A DNA stretch of 64,000 bases from Halalkalibacter okhensis (GTDB lineage: Bacteria; Bacillota; Bacilli; Bacillales; Bacillaceae_D): the NCBI RefSeq assembly GCF_000787375.1, contig NZ_JRJU01000002.1, positions 124,001-188,000 on the forward strand, in the 5' to 3' direction. Positions 45,394-54,481 of the stretch are shown piece after piece (within the stretch, counting starts at the first letter, position 1; each line of letters starts with the position of its first letter). A program made the position numbers and the translations under genes. The notes beneath the pieces were generated by a model. It was not told the DNA's origin and searched no databases. It worked only from the letters and a program-made list of their open reading frames with translations.

Positions 45394-45978
45394 TCATTCA
45401 ACCACATCAACAATATCCCAATTATATGTATCAACGAGATACTTAATAGACTGAACCGTTAAGTAATCTTGTGAATCATAAGGAATCGTAATAGTTAGAT
45501 TGCCATCTGAAAACGAGTATGCAGTTACTCGCTTCGTACTCTCATCCACTACCCTCGTCACTTCTAATACATCATCCCATTCAATACGGTCCTCAGACAA
45601 TGTCCAGAATGAATTTTTTTTAACACCATCCTCGTCAAGATAAGCATAATGAGTAATAGAACATACAAACAGAATAACAGCTAATCCAAGAAAAAGCAGA
45701 TGTAGCCATGTTAACTTATACGTTCGGTCTCTCTTTTCCGAGTACACCTTCGTTAACAATAAGGAAAACAAAACAATAGCAGTCCAAACCATTCCAGCAC
45801 CGAATCCGATATAAGCTGCTTTTGGTCTAATAAAAGACCAGTGATCAACAGAAAAGAATAGCCAATCTTGAATGAAAATGATTGCCACAATAGGTACAAA
45901 AAAGGATGTAACAAGTAAAAGCATCCCTGATGTGGCTAAGTATGGAAACAGTGTATTGAAATCCGTATTGCGTAACAC
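45394..45978 (-). CDS. Membrane protein of unknown function
   Basis: The 194-aa protein has three to four hydrophobic helices in the first 115 residues (LATSGMLLLVTSFFVPIVAI; GFGAGMVWTAIVLFSLLL; LHLLFLGLAVILFVCSI). A C-terminal soluble part of about 75 residues follows, rich in beta-type sequence (EDRIEWDDVLEVTRVVDES, VTAYSFSDGNLTITIPY), resembling a PH-like or DUF sensor domain. I do not recognise the family. Start GTG 45978 has GGAGGGGG upstream. It stands alone. Confidence 0.65.
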   Translation of the reverse strand: MLRNTDFNTLFPYLATSGMLLLVTSFFVPIVAIIFIQDWLFFSVDHWSFIRPKAAYIGFGAGMVWTAIVLFSLLLTKVYSEKRDRTYKLTWLHLLFLGLAVILFVCSITHYAYLDEDGVKKNSFWTLSEDRIEWDDVLEVTRVVDESTKRVTAYSFSDGNLTITIPYDSQDYLTVQSIKYLVDTYNWDIVDVVE

Positions 45979-46180
45979 TTAACCCCCTCCCTCCTCTCAC
46001 TTTTCAAAAGGTATTCTATTATCTTAGTCATACCTATTTTAAAACAATACTGAATACCTCCTAAGCTAACTTCTACATTACTCCATAATTTGTATTATTT
46101 CGATTCATTCAACCTAAATTCCTCTTCAGCATGTATCTAAAGGACAAGGTCATGAACTGAACCCTCCCCCTGAATTGAAT

Positions 46181-46665
46181 TTATGCCGTTTCCACCCTAT
46201 GATTCACTTTGACAAATTTAACAAATGCATATCGAACGAATGGTCCTATTACGATTAATTGAATCGGAAAAGCCACAATGAAATTCTTGAGTACGATCGA
46301 CAAGTAGCTGATGATGAATGGCTCTGTAGCGTTTGATTGAACAAAAGAAGCTGTTGCGTATCCATATAAAGACATGATTAGAACCATCCCGGTAACCATT
46401 AGAAGTGAGATCGTAAGGATTTGATAGATCGTCTTTTTCTTCACGTAAGGCAACTTCTTTATGATCGTTTGAGCTAAAGGACCGACAATAAAAGATTCAA
46501 CGATAAATGCAACGATAAAACCTATGAGATATTGTGCTAGAATAGCTGAAACAGACAAAACATGAAACAGTCCATGAAGAGCTAAATTATATGTACCATA
46601 CCAATAACCATTCCAAAACACATCATCAATCCAAAATACAAATTCTCTTTTTTTGTTGTTGGCAA
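46181..46665 (-). pseudogene. DUF2798-like membrane protein, apparent frameshift
   Basis: From a TTG at 46665 with GGAGTGG 8 bp upstream, one frame reads LYFGLMMCFGMV and then stops after about 27 codons. The remainder of the protein (TYNLALHGLFHVLSV onward, 146-aa open frame to 46181, ending QLIVIGPFVRYAFVKF) is in another frame. Together they make a four-helix protein like DUF2798 members, which normally read FGLMMCFGMV followed by a YN-L motif in one frame. One missing base near 46590-46600 would explain it. A sequencing error is possible. Confidence 0.65.
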
Positions 46666-46800
46666 TTTCACCACTCCTTTTTATACTTTCGAAGTATAGT
46701 AATTTTAAATTTTATCGTAAGTGAATATTTTGTGAACTCTGCCTAAAATCAGTTCGGTATATGAAATTAAAAAGTACGTTGCGAATTGTAACCAGCTCAA

Positions 46801-46838
46801 AAAAGCAGATAGCCTAAACTAGGCTTTCTGCTTTTCTT
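46801..46838. terminator. Hairpin with T-rich exit upstream of the PhnB-like gene
   Basis: AAAAGCAGATAGCCTA pairs with TAGGCTTTCTGCTTTT over a 3-nt loop, a bidirectional terminator shape. No gene ends close by on the plus strand. The rest of 46666-47023 has only a GGGACA palindrome. Confidence 0.65.
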
Positions 46839-46910
46839 CTTATTTATGCAGTAAAATTTCCATCATAACTTAACATCACGGCCGATCGTACTCCGTCCAT
46901 AGGGACACCA

Positions 46911-46929
46911 GGGACAGGTTCCTTGTCCC
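46911..46929. repeat. Dispersed palindrome GGGACAGGTTCCTTGTCCC
   Basis: An exact copy of the palindrome at 6790 and 19203, located 95 bp upstream of the PhnB-like gene. Confidence 0.85.
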
Positions 46930-47023
46930 ACTTAAATTTTGAATATCCTCAGTTCATTGATATAATTTAAATGGAATGATACTAGCAAAGATTAACTATT
47001 TAAAAACAAAGGAGTGCTGATTT

Positions 47024-47452
47024 ATGTCGATTGATGTGTATATTAACTTTAATGGAAATTGTCGTGAGGCTGTAGAGTTTTATGCTCAGGTTTTTGATAC
47101 GGAGCAACCTCAATTAATGACCTTTGGTGAGGCTCCACCAAACCCAGAATACCCTCTTCCAGAGGAAGCAAAGAATTTGATCATGCATACAAGATTGAAC
47201 ATAGATGGAAGCAATGTTATGTTTTCTGATGTTTTCCCTGGTATGCCTTTTATTGCTGGAAACAACATAAGCCTATCAATCATTAGTAAGGATATGGAAA
47301 AAATGAAGTCTTATTTTGACAGACTAAAAGATGGCGGCGAAGTTCGTCTAGAACTCCAAGAGACGTTCTGGAGCAAGTGCTACGGCAGTTTAACAGATAA
47401 ATTTGGAATCGAATGGCAGTTTAATTACGATAGTGGTGATATGACTAGATAG
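47024..47452 (+). CDS. PhnB-like VOC (glyoxalase/dioxygenase fold) protein
   Basis: The 142-aa protein begins MSIDVYINFNGNCREAVEFY, followed by YAQVFDT, MTFGEAP, and ends CYGSLTDKFGIEWQFNY, the pattern of PhnB/3-demethylubiquinone methyltransferase-like VOC proteins. They are small cytosolic dimers of mostly unknown function. AAAGGAG precedes the ATG. Monocistronic with a hairpin terminator after it. Confidence 0.85.
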   Translation: MSIDVYINFNGNCREAVEFYAQVFDTEQPQLMTFGEAPPNPEYPLPEEAKNLIMHTRLNIDGSNVMFSDVFPGMPFIAGNNISLSIISKDMEKMKSYFDRLKDGGEVRLELQETFWSKCYGSLTDKFGIEWQFNYDSGDMTR

Positions 47453-47462
47453 TATTCGCAAT

Positions 47463-47508
47463 AAGGATATAGAACTTTTCATCAAAGGAATTGCTTTTAT
47501 ATCCTTTT
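47463..47508 (+). terminator. Terminator after the PhnB-like gene
   Basis: AAGGATAT pairs with ATATCCTT over a 28-nt loop, followed by TTTT. Weak but well placed. Confidence 0.45.
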
Positions 47509-47623
47509 GCAAATCTTTAAATTGACGTTCGCCACAAACTGCCGTTCATTGTTACAATATAGAGCCTTTGTCTACCCTATCACATTTTAAAATAGAAATC
47601 CCCCTAATAAGGAATCCCAAAAC

Positions 47624-48115
47624 TTACTTTATACCCACCCATATTTCATTCAATGAATTTTCCTTGTACGGATTGGGATCTATATATGCCTCAAATGGAG
47701 GAGCAATTTCAGAAAGTTCATAGCCATTTGATGGAAACCAATCAGAGAAAATATGTTTCCATGCACTAGGCATAGCGGTTGAAGCAGGGCCAACCACTTC
47801 AAAGACAACCCATTTAGATGCAGGAATTTCTATGCTTGAAAATTCAGCCAATGCATTTACATTATCAAGATATTCAGTAACAATCCAATATTCTATGGCA
47901 TTTCTCTCCTTATCAAAATTCTTTGTAATCCCTAACAGACCATTAATTTCTCCGCTGTTTAATTCCAACAATTGTTTGACTGTTCCATTTTCAAAAGCTT
48001 CACTCCAAAACTCCGCAATACCTGGCCCCGGAGATCCTCCCTCTGCATTGCATAGCACTTTACGCTTAATACCTATTGCCTGAAATGCATCTCTTTCAAC
48101 AATCTTGTATTTCAT
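47624..48115 (-). CDS. GyrI-like/AraC effector-binding domain protein
   Basis: The 163-aa protein (MKYKIVERDAFQAIGIK, IEYWIVTEY, PASKWVVFEV, FEAYIDPNPY) is a GyrI-like small-molecule binding domain. ATG 48115 has AAAGGAGC upstream. The frame stays open for 28 more codons upstream (to a GTG at 48199) and reads like the linker found between an AraC helix-turn-helix and this domain. The gene may therefore be a 5'-truncated AraC regulator whose DNA-binding part was lost at the repeat element that begins near 48213. Confidence 0.75.
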   Translation of the reverse strand: MKYKIVERDAFQAIGIKRKVLCNAEGGSPGPGIAEFWSEAFENGTVKQLLELNSGEINGLLGITKNFDKERNAIEYWIVTEYLDNVNALAEFSSIEIPASKWVVFEVVGPASTAMPSAWKHIFSDWFPSNGYELSEIAPPFEAYIDPNPYKENSLNEIWVGIK

Positions 48116-48212
48116 TGGTATTGCTCCTTTCAAGTCATGTTTATCAGGCTCTTTGTCCAAACCCACATGTTCAAAGAGTGAAATACGTTTCCTATCCACT
48201 CTGATCCTTTAG

Positions 48213-48620
48213 AGAAATTACTTACATGTATGTGCACAATTCACCTCTATGATTCCCGTCCGTTCGTCTTATCACTCTTTTTGGGAATCATAAACTCCTT
48301 TTGCCTCCCTTCCTCGCGCCTCCTCACTCTTTTCGGTAGCCATTCCACCCCTTTGACTCCCTTTCTCACGCCTCCTCACTCTTTTCGGTAGCCATTCCAT
48401 CTCTTTGACTCCCTTCCTCACAATTCCTCTCTCTTTTCGGTAGCCATTCCACCCCTTTGACTCCCTTTCTCACTCCTCCTCACTCTTTTCGGTAGCCATT
48501 CCACCCCTTTGACTCCCTTCCTGACTCCTCCTCACTCTTTTCGGTAGCCATTCGTCCTCTTTGGCTCCCTTCCTCACAACTCCTCGCTCTTTTCGGGTGT
48601 CAATCCAATCAACTTCTACT
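48213..48620. repeat. 52-bp tandem repeat array with leader (six units)
   Basis: The TTTTCGG motif occurs at 48330, 48382, 48434, 48486, 48538 and 48590, an exact 52-bp period. Units read CTTTGACTCCC, CCTCCTCACTCTTTTCGGTAG, then CCATTCCAC. A leader, ACTTACATGTATGTG followed by ATTCACCTCTATGATTC, precedes the array, as at 38642. Aligned without gaps, the unit shares CTTTGACT, TTCGG and CCAT at the same positions as the 1032 array. The rest of 48200-48740 holds no gene. Confidence 0.88.
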
Positions 48621-48740
48621 TCTTTGGCTTGTCCTAACATAGATCGGGACATCTTCCGTTTCACTAATAAACATGATTACGGTGTAACTAGAATACATTA
48701 GCAATAATACATAACTATAAAATTTTGAATGGAGGAGCTT

Positions 48741-49586
48741 ATGATACAAATAATGGGGATGCCTTTTCAACTGAATGAACTAGGAAACATCTCAAATACT
48801 GAAAGAATGATCATCCAACGTATGTACGAAGATCCCACCACCTATTCATATTCTTCCGTAGATGAATTTCTCTTTGAAATCAACGCTCGCAAAAATGTTA
48901 TAGACAGCTCAATAAGTATGAATGATAGCGAGATGGAATTTACCGTATTCGAATATGCTCGTTGCAATCCACAGTACTGGTACTTAACAGAAATGGGCGG
49001 ATTCCTTTTAAGACAAGATGTTAGACCCTCTGAAGCCATTCAAGACATATATAGAAACAGTTCCCTTTATGCATTTGATTGTTCGACGGCTTGTGTCATC
49101 ATTTATTACCATGCCATTTTAAACAGTATCGGAGATCAAAACTTTAATCTTATTTTTCCCAACCTCTATTTATATAGCTGGCATGCCGATTCAGATCTTG
49201 GATTACACAATGTTTATACAAATTATTTTATCCCTGGGGATGTTGTTTATTTTAATAATCCAGATTTTCATCCAGACATTCATTGGTTGAGAGGGGAAAA
49301 TGCTGTCGTTCTTGGGGACGATACCTTCTTTGGGCATGGATTTGGAATCATGACGGCTCAACAAATGATAGAAACCCTAAATGAAAATAGAAGACCACAA
49401 AGCACTCAATCTGCTTATTTGCTTAATTCTATCACTAGACCCAACTTTATCCATTTAGCCAGAATTACCCTGTTACAAAGAGGAAATTACCGATATAAGC
49501 AGCAGCCAATTTTAATTCATCATAACCAATGTTCCATATCCTTTTTACAATATATATTTTATCTTAACCAAAGCCTTTATCAATAA
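48741..49586 (+). CDS. tgl: Protein-glutamine gamma-glutamyltransferase (spore coat transglutaminase)
   Basis: The 281-aa protein matches Tgl: MIQIMGMPF at the start, MNDSEMEFTVFEYARCNPQYW, cysteine nucleophile in AFDCSTACVIIYYHAIL, the Asp/Glu-bearing FIPGDVVYFNNPDFHPD, and GENAVVLGDDTFFGHGFGI with the catalytic histidine region. It cross-links coat proteins during sporulation through epsilon-(gamma-glutamyl)lysine bonds. ATG 48741 is chosen because GGAGG is 5 bp upstream. An ATG at 48729 overlaps that ribosome site. It is slightly longer than the 245-aa B. subtilis enzyme at its C-terminus. Confidence 0.9.
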   Translation: MIQIMGMPFQLNELGNISNTERMIIQRMYEDPTTYSYSSVDEFLFEINARKNVIDSSISMNDSEMEFTVFEYARCNPQYWYLTEMGGFLLRQDVRPSEAIQDIYRNSSLYAFDCSTACVIIYYHAILNSIGDQNFNLIFPNLYLYSWHADSDLGLHNVYTNYFIPGDVVYFNNPDFHPDIHWLRGENAVVLGDDTFFGHGFGIMTAQQMIETLNENRRPQSTQSAYLLNSITRPNFIHLARITLLQRGNYRYKQQPILIHHNQCSISFLQYIFYLNQSLYQ

Positions 49587-49722
49587 GTGTGAGATCAACG
49601 TTGGTTTTGCATTGGTTTGCCCCTAGACACCTACCCAATTTTATGTAGACGGGCTACATTTTTAAGGTAGGCGAGTATGATATAGAGATAAATAACTAAC
49701 CCGAAAGAAAGGAAGGATCAAC

Positions 49723-49962
49723 ATGTATCCTAACGAAAACGCACACTTTGCTATGGGGGCCAATGCTAACGCGCCGTTTACTATGGGGGCGCATGAAAAT
49801 ATGCCATACACTATGGGCGATGCTTATCAACCTGAATACGCGCCTGTTATGGGGTATGGTGTTCCCTACGCTCCTAAACGTGGCTACGATGGTTTCACTC
49901 TAATTGTTGTATTGTTTATATTATTGATCATTGTAGGCGCAGGTACGTTTACTAAATGCTAG
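49723..49962 (+). CDS. YjcZ-family small membrane protein
   Basis: The 79-aa protein has three imperfect copies of an N-rich MGA motif (HFAMGANAN, PFTMGAHEN, PYTMGDAYQ), then a Gly/Tyr/Pro stretch and a C-terminal single helix GFTLIVVLFILLIIVGAG. That helix is the hallmark of YjcZ-type sporulation proteins. It sits in the forespore or coat membranes in the family. GGAAGG precedes the ATG. The neighbouring tgl fits a sporulation role. Confidence 0.8.
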   Translation: MYPNENAHFAMGANANAPFTMGAHENMPYTMGDAYQPEYAPVMGYGVPYAPKRGYDGFTLIVVLFILLIIVGAGTFTKC

Positions 49963-49994
49963 TTCATGAACTTGGCCTTTAGTACAAAACCAGT

Positions 49995-50028
49995 AAGCCC
50001 CCTTTACATCGCATAAGGGGGCTTTTTT
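49995..50028 (+). terminator. Strong terminator after the YjcZ-type gene
   Basis: AAGCCCCCTT pairs with AAGGGGGCTT over a 10-nt loop and is followed by TTTT, 33 bp after the stop codon. Confidence 0.9.
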
Positions 50029-50067
50029 ATAACCACAAAAGTGTATTCCTTTAACAAATATCTGGTT

Positions 50068-51042
50068 TCATACCTCAGTATCAATATACCTCTCAACAAA
50101 TTGCCATACCGTGCTCCAATATGTGACAGGATCAACTTTTTCCGCATCTCCGTGGCCTGCATTAGGAATAATGAGTTTTTCCTTATCTACAGCGGCTGCC
50201 TCATACACTTCATCTAACATTTCATATGGTACGAATGTATCAATGTCACCATGTATAAATAAGATCGGTGTTTTGCTTTTTTCCACTTGTTCAACAGCTG
50301 AAGCCTCATACAAGTCATAGCCAGCACGCCATTTTGTGATTGTGTTAGCCGCACGGATAACAGGGAACTCCGGTAAACCAAAAAGGTCATCCAACTGATA
50401 GACAAAGACATCACTTACTGACGTATAGCCACAGTCTTCAACAATGACTTTGACGTTTTCAGGCAAGTCTTCCTCACCTGAAGTCATCATCACGGTAGCT
50501 CCTCCCATTGATACTCCGAATAAGACGATTTCTGCTTCTGGGTCCCTTTCAAGAACTTGATCAATCCAAAGAAGCATATCTTTCCGATCATGCCAGCCCA
50601 TCCCAATATAGTCTCCTTCACTCTCCCCGTGCCCCCGAAGATCAGGTGTTAGCACATGAAACCCCTTATCATGAAAATTTCTGACATACCTAGTCATCGA
50701 ACTAGCATCACTTGTGTAGCCATGAACAACAATGGCCCACCGATGATCTGCGTTAGCATTTTCATAAACATATCCATTCAAGCTTAATCTTTTCTCATCA
50801 CTTGTTACGATGTCAACTTGCTCCGGTTTATGATCTTGTTTGAATAGCTCATCAGCTATTTCCGCTTCCTCTGCGACCGAAGCTAAAACCGCCTCGCTCT
50901 CTTCTAAATGAGGGTTCCCATCAAGAAATTCTTTTTCACGATCTGCATTTAAGGCAAAATTGTAAAAATAGTTCCCCACCAATCCATAAGCTACAACAAG
51001 CAAGATCAAGATCGCTCCAACAACCAATGCCATTTTTTTCAT
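50068..51042 (-). CDS. Membrane-anchored alpha/beta hydrolase
   Basis: The 324-aa protein has one N-terminal membrane anchor (MALVVGAILILLVVAYGLVG) and an extracytoplasmic alpha/beta hydrolase domain: HGYTSDASSM oxyanion loop, nucleophile GVSMGGATV, acid in HGDIDTFVP and histidine in NAGHGDAEK. It is of the YqkD/YfhR (Hydrolase_4) type, with esterase or thioesterase activity of unknown substrate. The acidic composition fits a surface-exposed protein. Monocistronic. Confidence 0.85.
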   Translation of the reverse strand: MKKMALVVGAILILLVVAYGLVGNYFYNFALNADREKEFLDGNPHLEESEAVLASVAEEAEIADELFKQDHKPEQVDIVTSDEKRLSLNGYVYENANADHRWAIVVHGYTSDASSMTRYVRNFHDKGFHVLTPDLRGHGESEGDYIGMGWHDRKDMLLWIDQVLERDPEAEIVLFGVSMGGATVMMTSGEEDLPENVKVIVEDCGYTSVSDVFVYQLDDLFGLPEFPVIRAANTITKWRAGYDLYEASAVEQVEKSKTPILFIHGDIDTFVPYEMLDEVYEAAAVDKEKLIIPNAGHGDAEKVDPVTYWSTVWQFVERYIDTEV

Positions 51043-51183
51043 ATTCTCTCTCCCGTTTTCAAGGTATTTCCTCTGTTAGTTATCTATACATTTTTTTGTC
51101 ACATCATTGTGGAAGCAAATTAGTGTAAATTCATCTCAATGTAATCCGATATCTTCTTTATATTTTCCTTATTCTTTCCGTAG

Positions 51184-51387
51184 TCAATGAACGTCGTAAG
51201 CCTTGGAATCTGACACCTTTTTCACTTTGTATTGAACGACGTCTCCCCACGTTCGAATGCTCATTCCTGTTTTGACTCGAATCGATCCTTTTTGTGCATC
51301 TTCTTCGATTATCCGAGCCCGGTTCAGTTGATGGATTGATTCTTTACACAAATGAAAAGCATCAGCAAATGAAACGGGAACTTCCAT
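51184..51387 (-). CDS. Small conserved soluble protein, unknown function
   Basis: The 67-aa protein (SFADAFHLCKESIHQLNRARI, GSIRVKTGMSIRTWGDVV) looks like a compact alpha/beta domain. I recall similar domains in small Bacillaceae proteins but cannot name the family. GGGGAG lies 6 bp before its ATG, and it overlaps the membrane protein gene upstream by 26 bp in another frame. The two are thus translationally coupled, not a frameshifted fusion. Confidence 0.65.
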   Translation of the reverse strand: MEVPVSFADAFHLCKESIHQLNRARIIEEDAQKGSIRVKTGMSIRTWGDVVQYKVKKVSDSKAYDVH

Positions 51388-51598
51388 TTGCTTCTCCCCT
51401 ATTAACGTTGCTACTTTGCATCTGTATAGATTTACTTGAAGTATTATATAGAAGAGTCAATACAGCAGTTAGTATACCGCCATAAAGTAAAGAGAACATA
51501 ATGGCTGTTGTAACTTCTCCAAATACTACGTACATCCCTATTCCAAAAAAAACAAATATGATCAATAAGTTAATTAATGCTTTTCTCATTGGATGCAC
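51362..51598 (-). CDS. Small two-helix membrane protein
   Basis: The 78-aa protein has two hydrophobic helices (ALINLLIIFVFFGIGMYVVF and TAIMFSLLYGGILTAVLTLL) and a polar tail. GGAAGGGAG precedes the ATG. It is coupled by a 26-bp overlap to the small soluble gene after it. Function unknown. The pair may be a membrane anchor with its cytosolic partner. Confidence 0.6.
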   Translation of the reverse strand: MHPMRKALINLLIIFVFFGIGMYVVFGEVTTAIMFSLLYGGILTAVLTLLYNTSSKSIQMQSSNVNRGEANGSSRFIC

Positions 51599-51687
51599 TC
51601 TCCCTTCCTGCTTAACTCTATATTAAATTTATACGATTCCGTTTAAAATTAAGTTTCATCGTTCTCTTGCAATCTTCACCTTCACAT

Positions 51688-51726
51688 AAAAAGAAGTGAC
51701 CGCCCGTAAGAACAACCACTTCTTTT
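51688..51726 (-). terminator. Terminator of the TetR gene
   Basis: AAAAGAAGTG pairs with CACTTCTTTT over an 18-nt loop. Read minus, it follows the TetR stop by 35 bp and ends in TTTTT. Confidence 0.65.
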
Positions 51727-51760
51727 CATTAACCAAAGAAAAAAGAACTCCTAAAAAACC

Positions 51761-52375
51761 TTAATACAACCCGTCCATATACAACTTCGTCAAATTCATA
51801 ATTACATCATCAACGGAGAAGGGGTTGTCCCCTTTCACACAATCCCACATGAACATTTCATTCGCATAAAACCAACCACGAGCAACGAGTGCAGGGTGAA
51901 AAGAAGGATCTGCTAGTCCGTATTGTTGCGAGTAACGAACATCAACAGCAATGCGTTCAATAAACCGTTCACGAATCACATTCCATCTTTGTTCGACTTC
52001 AGAAGAAACGCCGATTGCTTCCTTAACGACACCCATCATCGCTTTCTCTTCTACCGCTAACATGAGAAATAAGCGAACTTGTTCTGAAATTTGCTCTTGT
52101 GCTTCTTTTTTCGTTTTAGGCTCAAACGACTTTTCCGCTACTTGATAGAATTTGTCCATAACTTCTTCCATTAACACAATAAATAGATCATCTTTATTTT
52201 TAAAATAAACATAGGCTGTTCCATATCCGGTATTCGCTCGTTTAATCATTTGAGAAATCGTTGCTTTCTGAAAGCCATTTTCGAGAAAAATAGCTTTGCC
52301 TGCCTTCAAAAGATTGTTTCTCGTTTGAATAGCTTGACGTTCCCTTGCCGTTAAGTTCTCCTTCTCTTTCGCCAC
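51761..52375 (-). CDS. TetR family regulator of the kynurenine operon
   Basis: The 204-aa protein has an N-terminal TetR helix-turn-helix (QTRNNLLKAGKAIFLENGF, TISQMIKRANTGYGTAYVYF) and an all-helical ligand domain. It is divergent from kynU-kynB-kynA with 161 bp between the starts, holding two dyads over the promoter. It probably represses the operon until tryptophan, kynurenine or a related ligand binds. AAGGTGG precedes the ATG. The assignment to this operon rests on position. Confidence 0.85.
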   Translation of the reverse strand: MAKEKENLTARERQAIQTRNNLLKAGKAIFLENGFQKATISQMIKRANTGYGTAYVYFKNKDDLFIVLMEEVMDKFYQVAEKSFEPKTKKEAQEQISEQVRLFLMLAVEEKAMMGVVKEAIGVSSEVEQRWNVIRERFIERIAVDVRYSQQYGLADPSFHPALVARGWFYANEMFMWDCVKGDNPFSVDDVIMNLTKLYMDGLY

Positions 52376-52453
52376 CTTCTACACCTCTTTTGATATCTCT
52401 ATGATCCTTATTCTACAAGGTTATTCTTTTGAATACAATGATTCTAGAACCCA

Positions 52454-52497
52454 TTGACACAATGTCATTGACATAACGTCAACTATTATAATATAAT
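52454..52497 (+). promoter_or_regulatory. kyn operon promoter with two overlapping dyads
   Basis: TTGACA (52468-52473), 18 bp, TATAAT (52492-52497) is a near-consensus promoter. TGACACAATGTCA (52455-52467) and TTGACATAACGTCAA (52468-52482) are adjacent inverted repeats covering and preceding the -35 box, about 14 bp apart centre to centre. They suit a TetR dimer pair. Confidence 0.75.
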
Positions 52498-52536
52498 TTT
52501 TTATAAGATCATTACTCTAATTTAGGAGGATTTTTC

Positions 52537-53823
52537 ATGGGAAATAGTGACAACGCTTACACAAGAGAATACGCTGTTAACTTAGATAAACTTGATGAGT
52601 TGGCCCCTTACCGTCAAGAATTTTATGTAAAAGAGGGCAGCATCTATTTTGATGGAAACTCGCTCGGACTCCTATCGAAACGAGCTGAACAAACGTTGCT
52701 TCGCTTACTAGATTCTTGGAAGCACTTTGGCATTGACGGCTGGACACAAGGTGAGAATCCTTGGTTTTACCTATCGGAGTCGCTAGGAAAGAGCTTGGCT
52801 CCACTTGTTGGAGGATCACCTGAAGAAGTCATCGCAACAGGATCGACAACGGTGAACCTTCATCAATTAGTTAGTACATTTTATAATCCAGAAGGCAAAA
52901 AAACGAAAATTTTAGCTGATGAGCTCAACTTCCCAAGTGATATTTATGCGTTAAAAAGCCAGCTTACTTTAAAAGGCTATGACCCTAGCGAACACCTAAT
53001 CGAAGTTAAAAGTTTCGATGGGCATACGTTAAATGAAGAAGATATTATTAATGAAATGAAGGAAGACATTGCGCTGATTGTCTTACCAAGTGTACTGTAC
53101 CGAAGTGGTCAAATCCTAGATATGAAGCGACTAACCGCAGAGGCTCATAAGCGCAACATTTTAATTGGCTTTGATTTGTGTCATTCTGTTGGCTCCATTC
53201 CTCATCACTTGAGTGATTGGGACGTTGATTTTGCCTTTTGGTGCAATTATAAGCATTTAAATGGTGGTCCTGGTGGCGTTGGTGGTTTATTTGTAAACAA
53301 GAAACACTTTGGTCAACATCCAGGGCTAGCAGGCTGGTTTAGTTCACGTAAGGATAAACAATTTGATATGGACCATACACTAACACCAGCCGAAGACGCG
53401 AGCGCTTTTCAAGTCGGAACGCCGCATGTTCTGAGTCTTGCTCCCTTAATCGGCTCACTTTCCATCTTTGAGGAAGTCGGAATGGAAAAGATTAGAGCAA
53501 AATCATTAAAGCTTACTCAGTATCTCATGGATCTAATTGAGCATGAACTGGCAGATTACGAATTGACGATCCAAAATCCGAAAGAAGATCATTGCCGAGG
53601 CGGGCATATATATCTTGAGCACCCAGAAGCAGCTAGAATTTGCAAAGCGTTAAAAGAAGAAAAAATTATCCCAGACTACCGTACGCCAAATGGCATACGT
53701 CTCGCTCCTGTGGCCCTTTATAATACATTTGAAGAAGTGTGGGATTGTGTTCAGATTCTAAAGACGATCATGAAAGAAGAACGGTATTTGAAATTTAAAA
53801 ATGAACGTGAAGTGGTGGCATAA
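52537..53823 (+). CDS. kynU: Kynureninase
   Basis: The 428-aa PLP enzyme cleaves kynurenine to anthranilate and alanine. Seen are [38 protein letters not shown], the PLP lysine in [14 protein letters not shown], and the C-terminal [22 protein letters not shown] precedes the ATG. First gene of the kynUBA operon, 2 bp before kynB, in a rational order for converting tryptophan to anthranilate. Confidence 0.93.
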   Translation: MGNSDNAYTREYAVNLDKLDELAPYRQEFYVKEGSIYFDGNSLGLLSKRAEQTLLRLLDSWKHFGIDGWTQGENPWFYLSESLGKSLAPLVGGSPEEVIATGSTTVNLHQLVSTFYNPEGKKTKILADELNFPSDIYALKSQLTLKGYDPSEHLIEVKSFDGHTLNEEDIINEMKEDIALIVLPSVLYRSGQILDMKRLTAEAHKRNILIGFDLCHSVGSIPHHLSDWDVDFAFWCNYKHLNGGPGGVGGLFVNKKHFGQHPGLAGWFSSRKDKQFDMDHTLTPAEDASAFQVGTPHVLSLAPLIGSLSIFEEVGMEKIRAKSLKLTQYLMDLIEHELADYELTIQNPKEDHCRGGHIYLEHPEAARICKALKEEKIIPDYRTPNGIRLAPVALYNTFEEVWDCVQILKTIMKEERYLKFKNEREVVA

Positions 53824-53825
53824 CG

Positions 53826-54464
53826 ATGAGGAAACAACCGAACAACGCATGGATTGATGTTTCACAGCCTTTGCATGACAAGCTCGCTCACTGGCCAGGA
53901 GATACTCCCTTTTCCTATCAAGTGACGTACTCGGAAGAACAAACAGGTTCAGTGAATATCGGGCAAATGACGATGAGTGTTCATTCTGGAACTCACGTTG
54001 ATGCACCTTTTCACTTTCGAAATGACGGCGCCAAAATTCTAGACTTAGATATTAACGTCTTTATTGGCGAGGCTCGAGTGATTGAGCTTTCTTCTTTTGA
54101 AAAAATCGACAAAGCTGCTCTTAGTACGATTGATTTAGACGGAGTGACAAGACTCTTAATCAAAACAGCGATTCCAAATAGACCAGACCGTTTCCCAGAA
54201 AGCATTCCATATGTAACCGCCGATGGGGCTTGCTACTTACATGAAAAAGGAATTCGTTTAATTGGAGTGGACGTCCCTTCTGTCGACGCACTCGACAGCA
54301 AAGAATTAGAAGGCCATCACGCTTTATTTCAACATCAAATTCACATTTTAGAAAATTTAATGCTAGACCATGTCAAAGAAGGCGATTATGAGTTAATTGC
54401 TCTGCCTTTGCCATTAAAAGATGCTGACGGAAGTCCCGTCAGAGCGGTTATTCGCCCACTATAA
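53826..54464 (+). CDS. kynB: Kynurenine formamidase (arylformamidase)
   Basis: The 212-aa cyclase-family metalloenzyme hydrolyses N-formylkynurenine. The zinc motif [12 protein letters not shown] (H-x-G-T-H-x-D-x-x-x-H, about 57-68) and [20 protein letters not shown] are clear. The start lies 2 bp after kynU. The ribosome site is inside the kynU 3' end. It sits between kynU and kynA. Confidence 0.93.
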   Translation: MRKQPNNAWIDVSQPLHDKLAHWPGDTPFSYQVTYSEEQTGSVNIGQMTMSVHSGTHVDAPFHFRNDGAKILDLDINVFIGEARVIELSSFEKIDKAALSTIDLDGVTRLLIKTAIPNRPDRFPESIPYVTADGACYLHEKGIRLIGVDVPSVDALDSKELEGHHALFQHQIHILENLMLDHVKEGDYELIALPLPLKDADGSPVRAVIRPL

Positions 54465-54481
54465 AAAGGAGGCTTACTCTT

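Noticed and set aside
48470-48664. 64-codon minus-strand open frame rich in Arg/Lys/Glu
   Set aside because: It is the complement of the 52-bp repeat array. The composition is an artefact of the repeat.
48684-48720. Possible sigma-K promoter before tgl (CATAACTATA)
   Set aside because: Spacing within the -10 differs from the sigma-K consensus by one base and no clear -35 is present. Not safe to call.
51184-51598. Frameshifted fusion of the two small overlapping genes
   Set aside because: The downstream gene has its own GGGGAG ribosome site correctly spaced from its ATG, so coupled separate genes explain the overlap.
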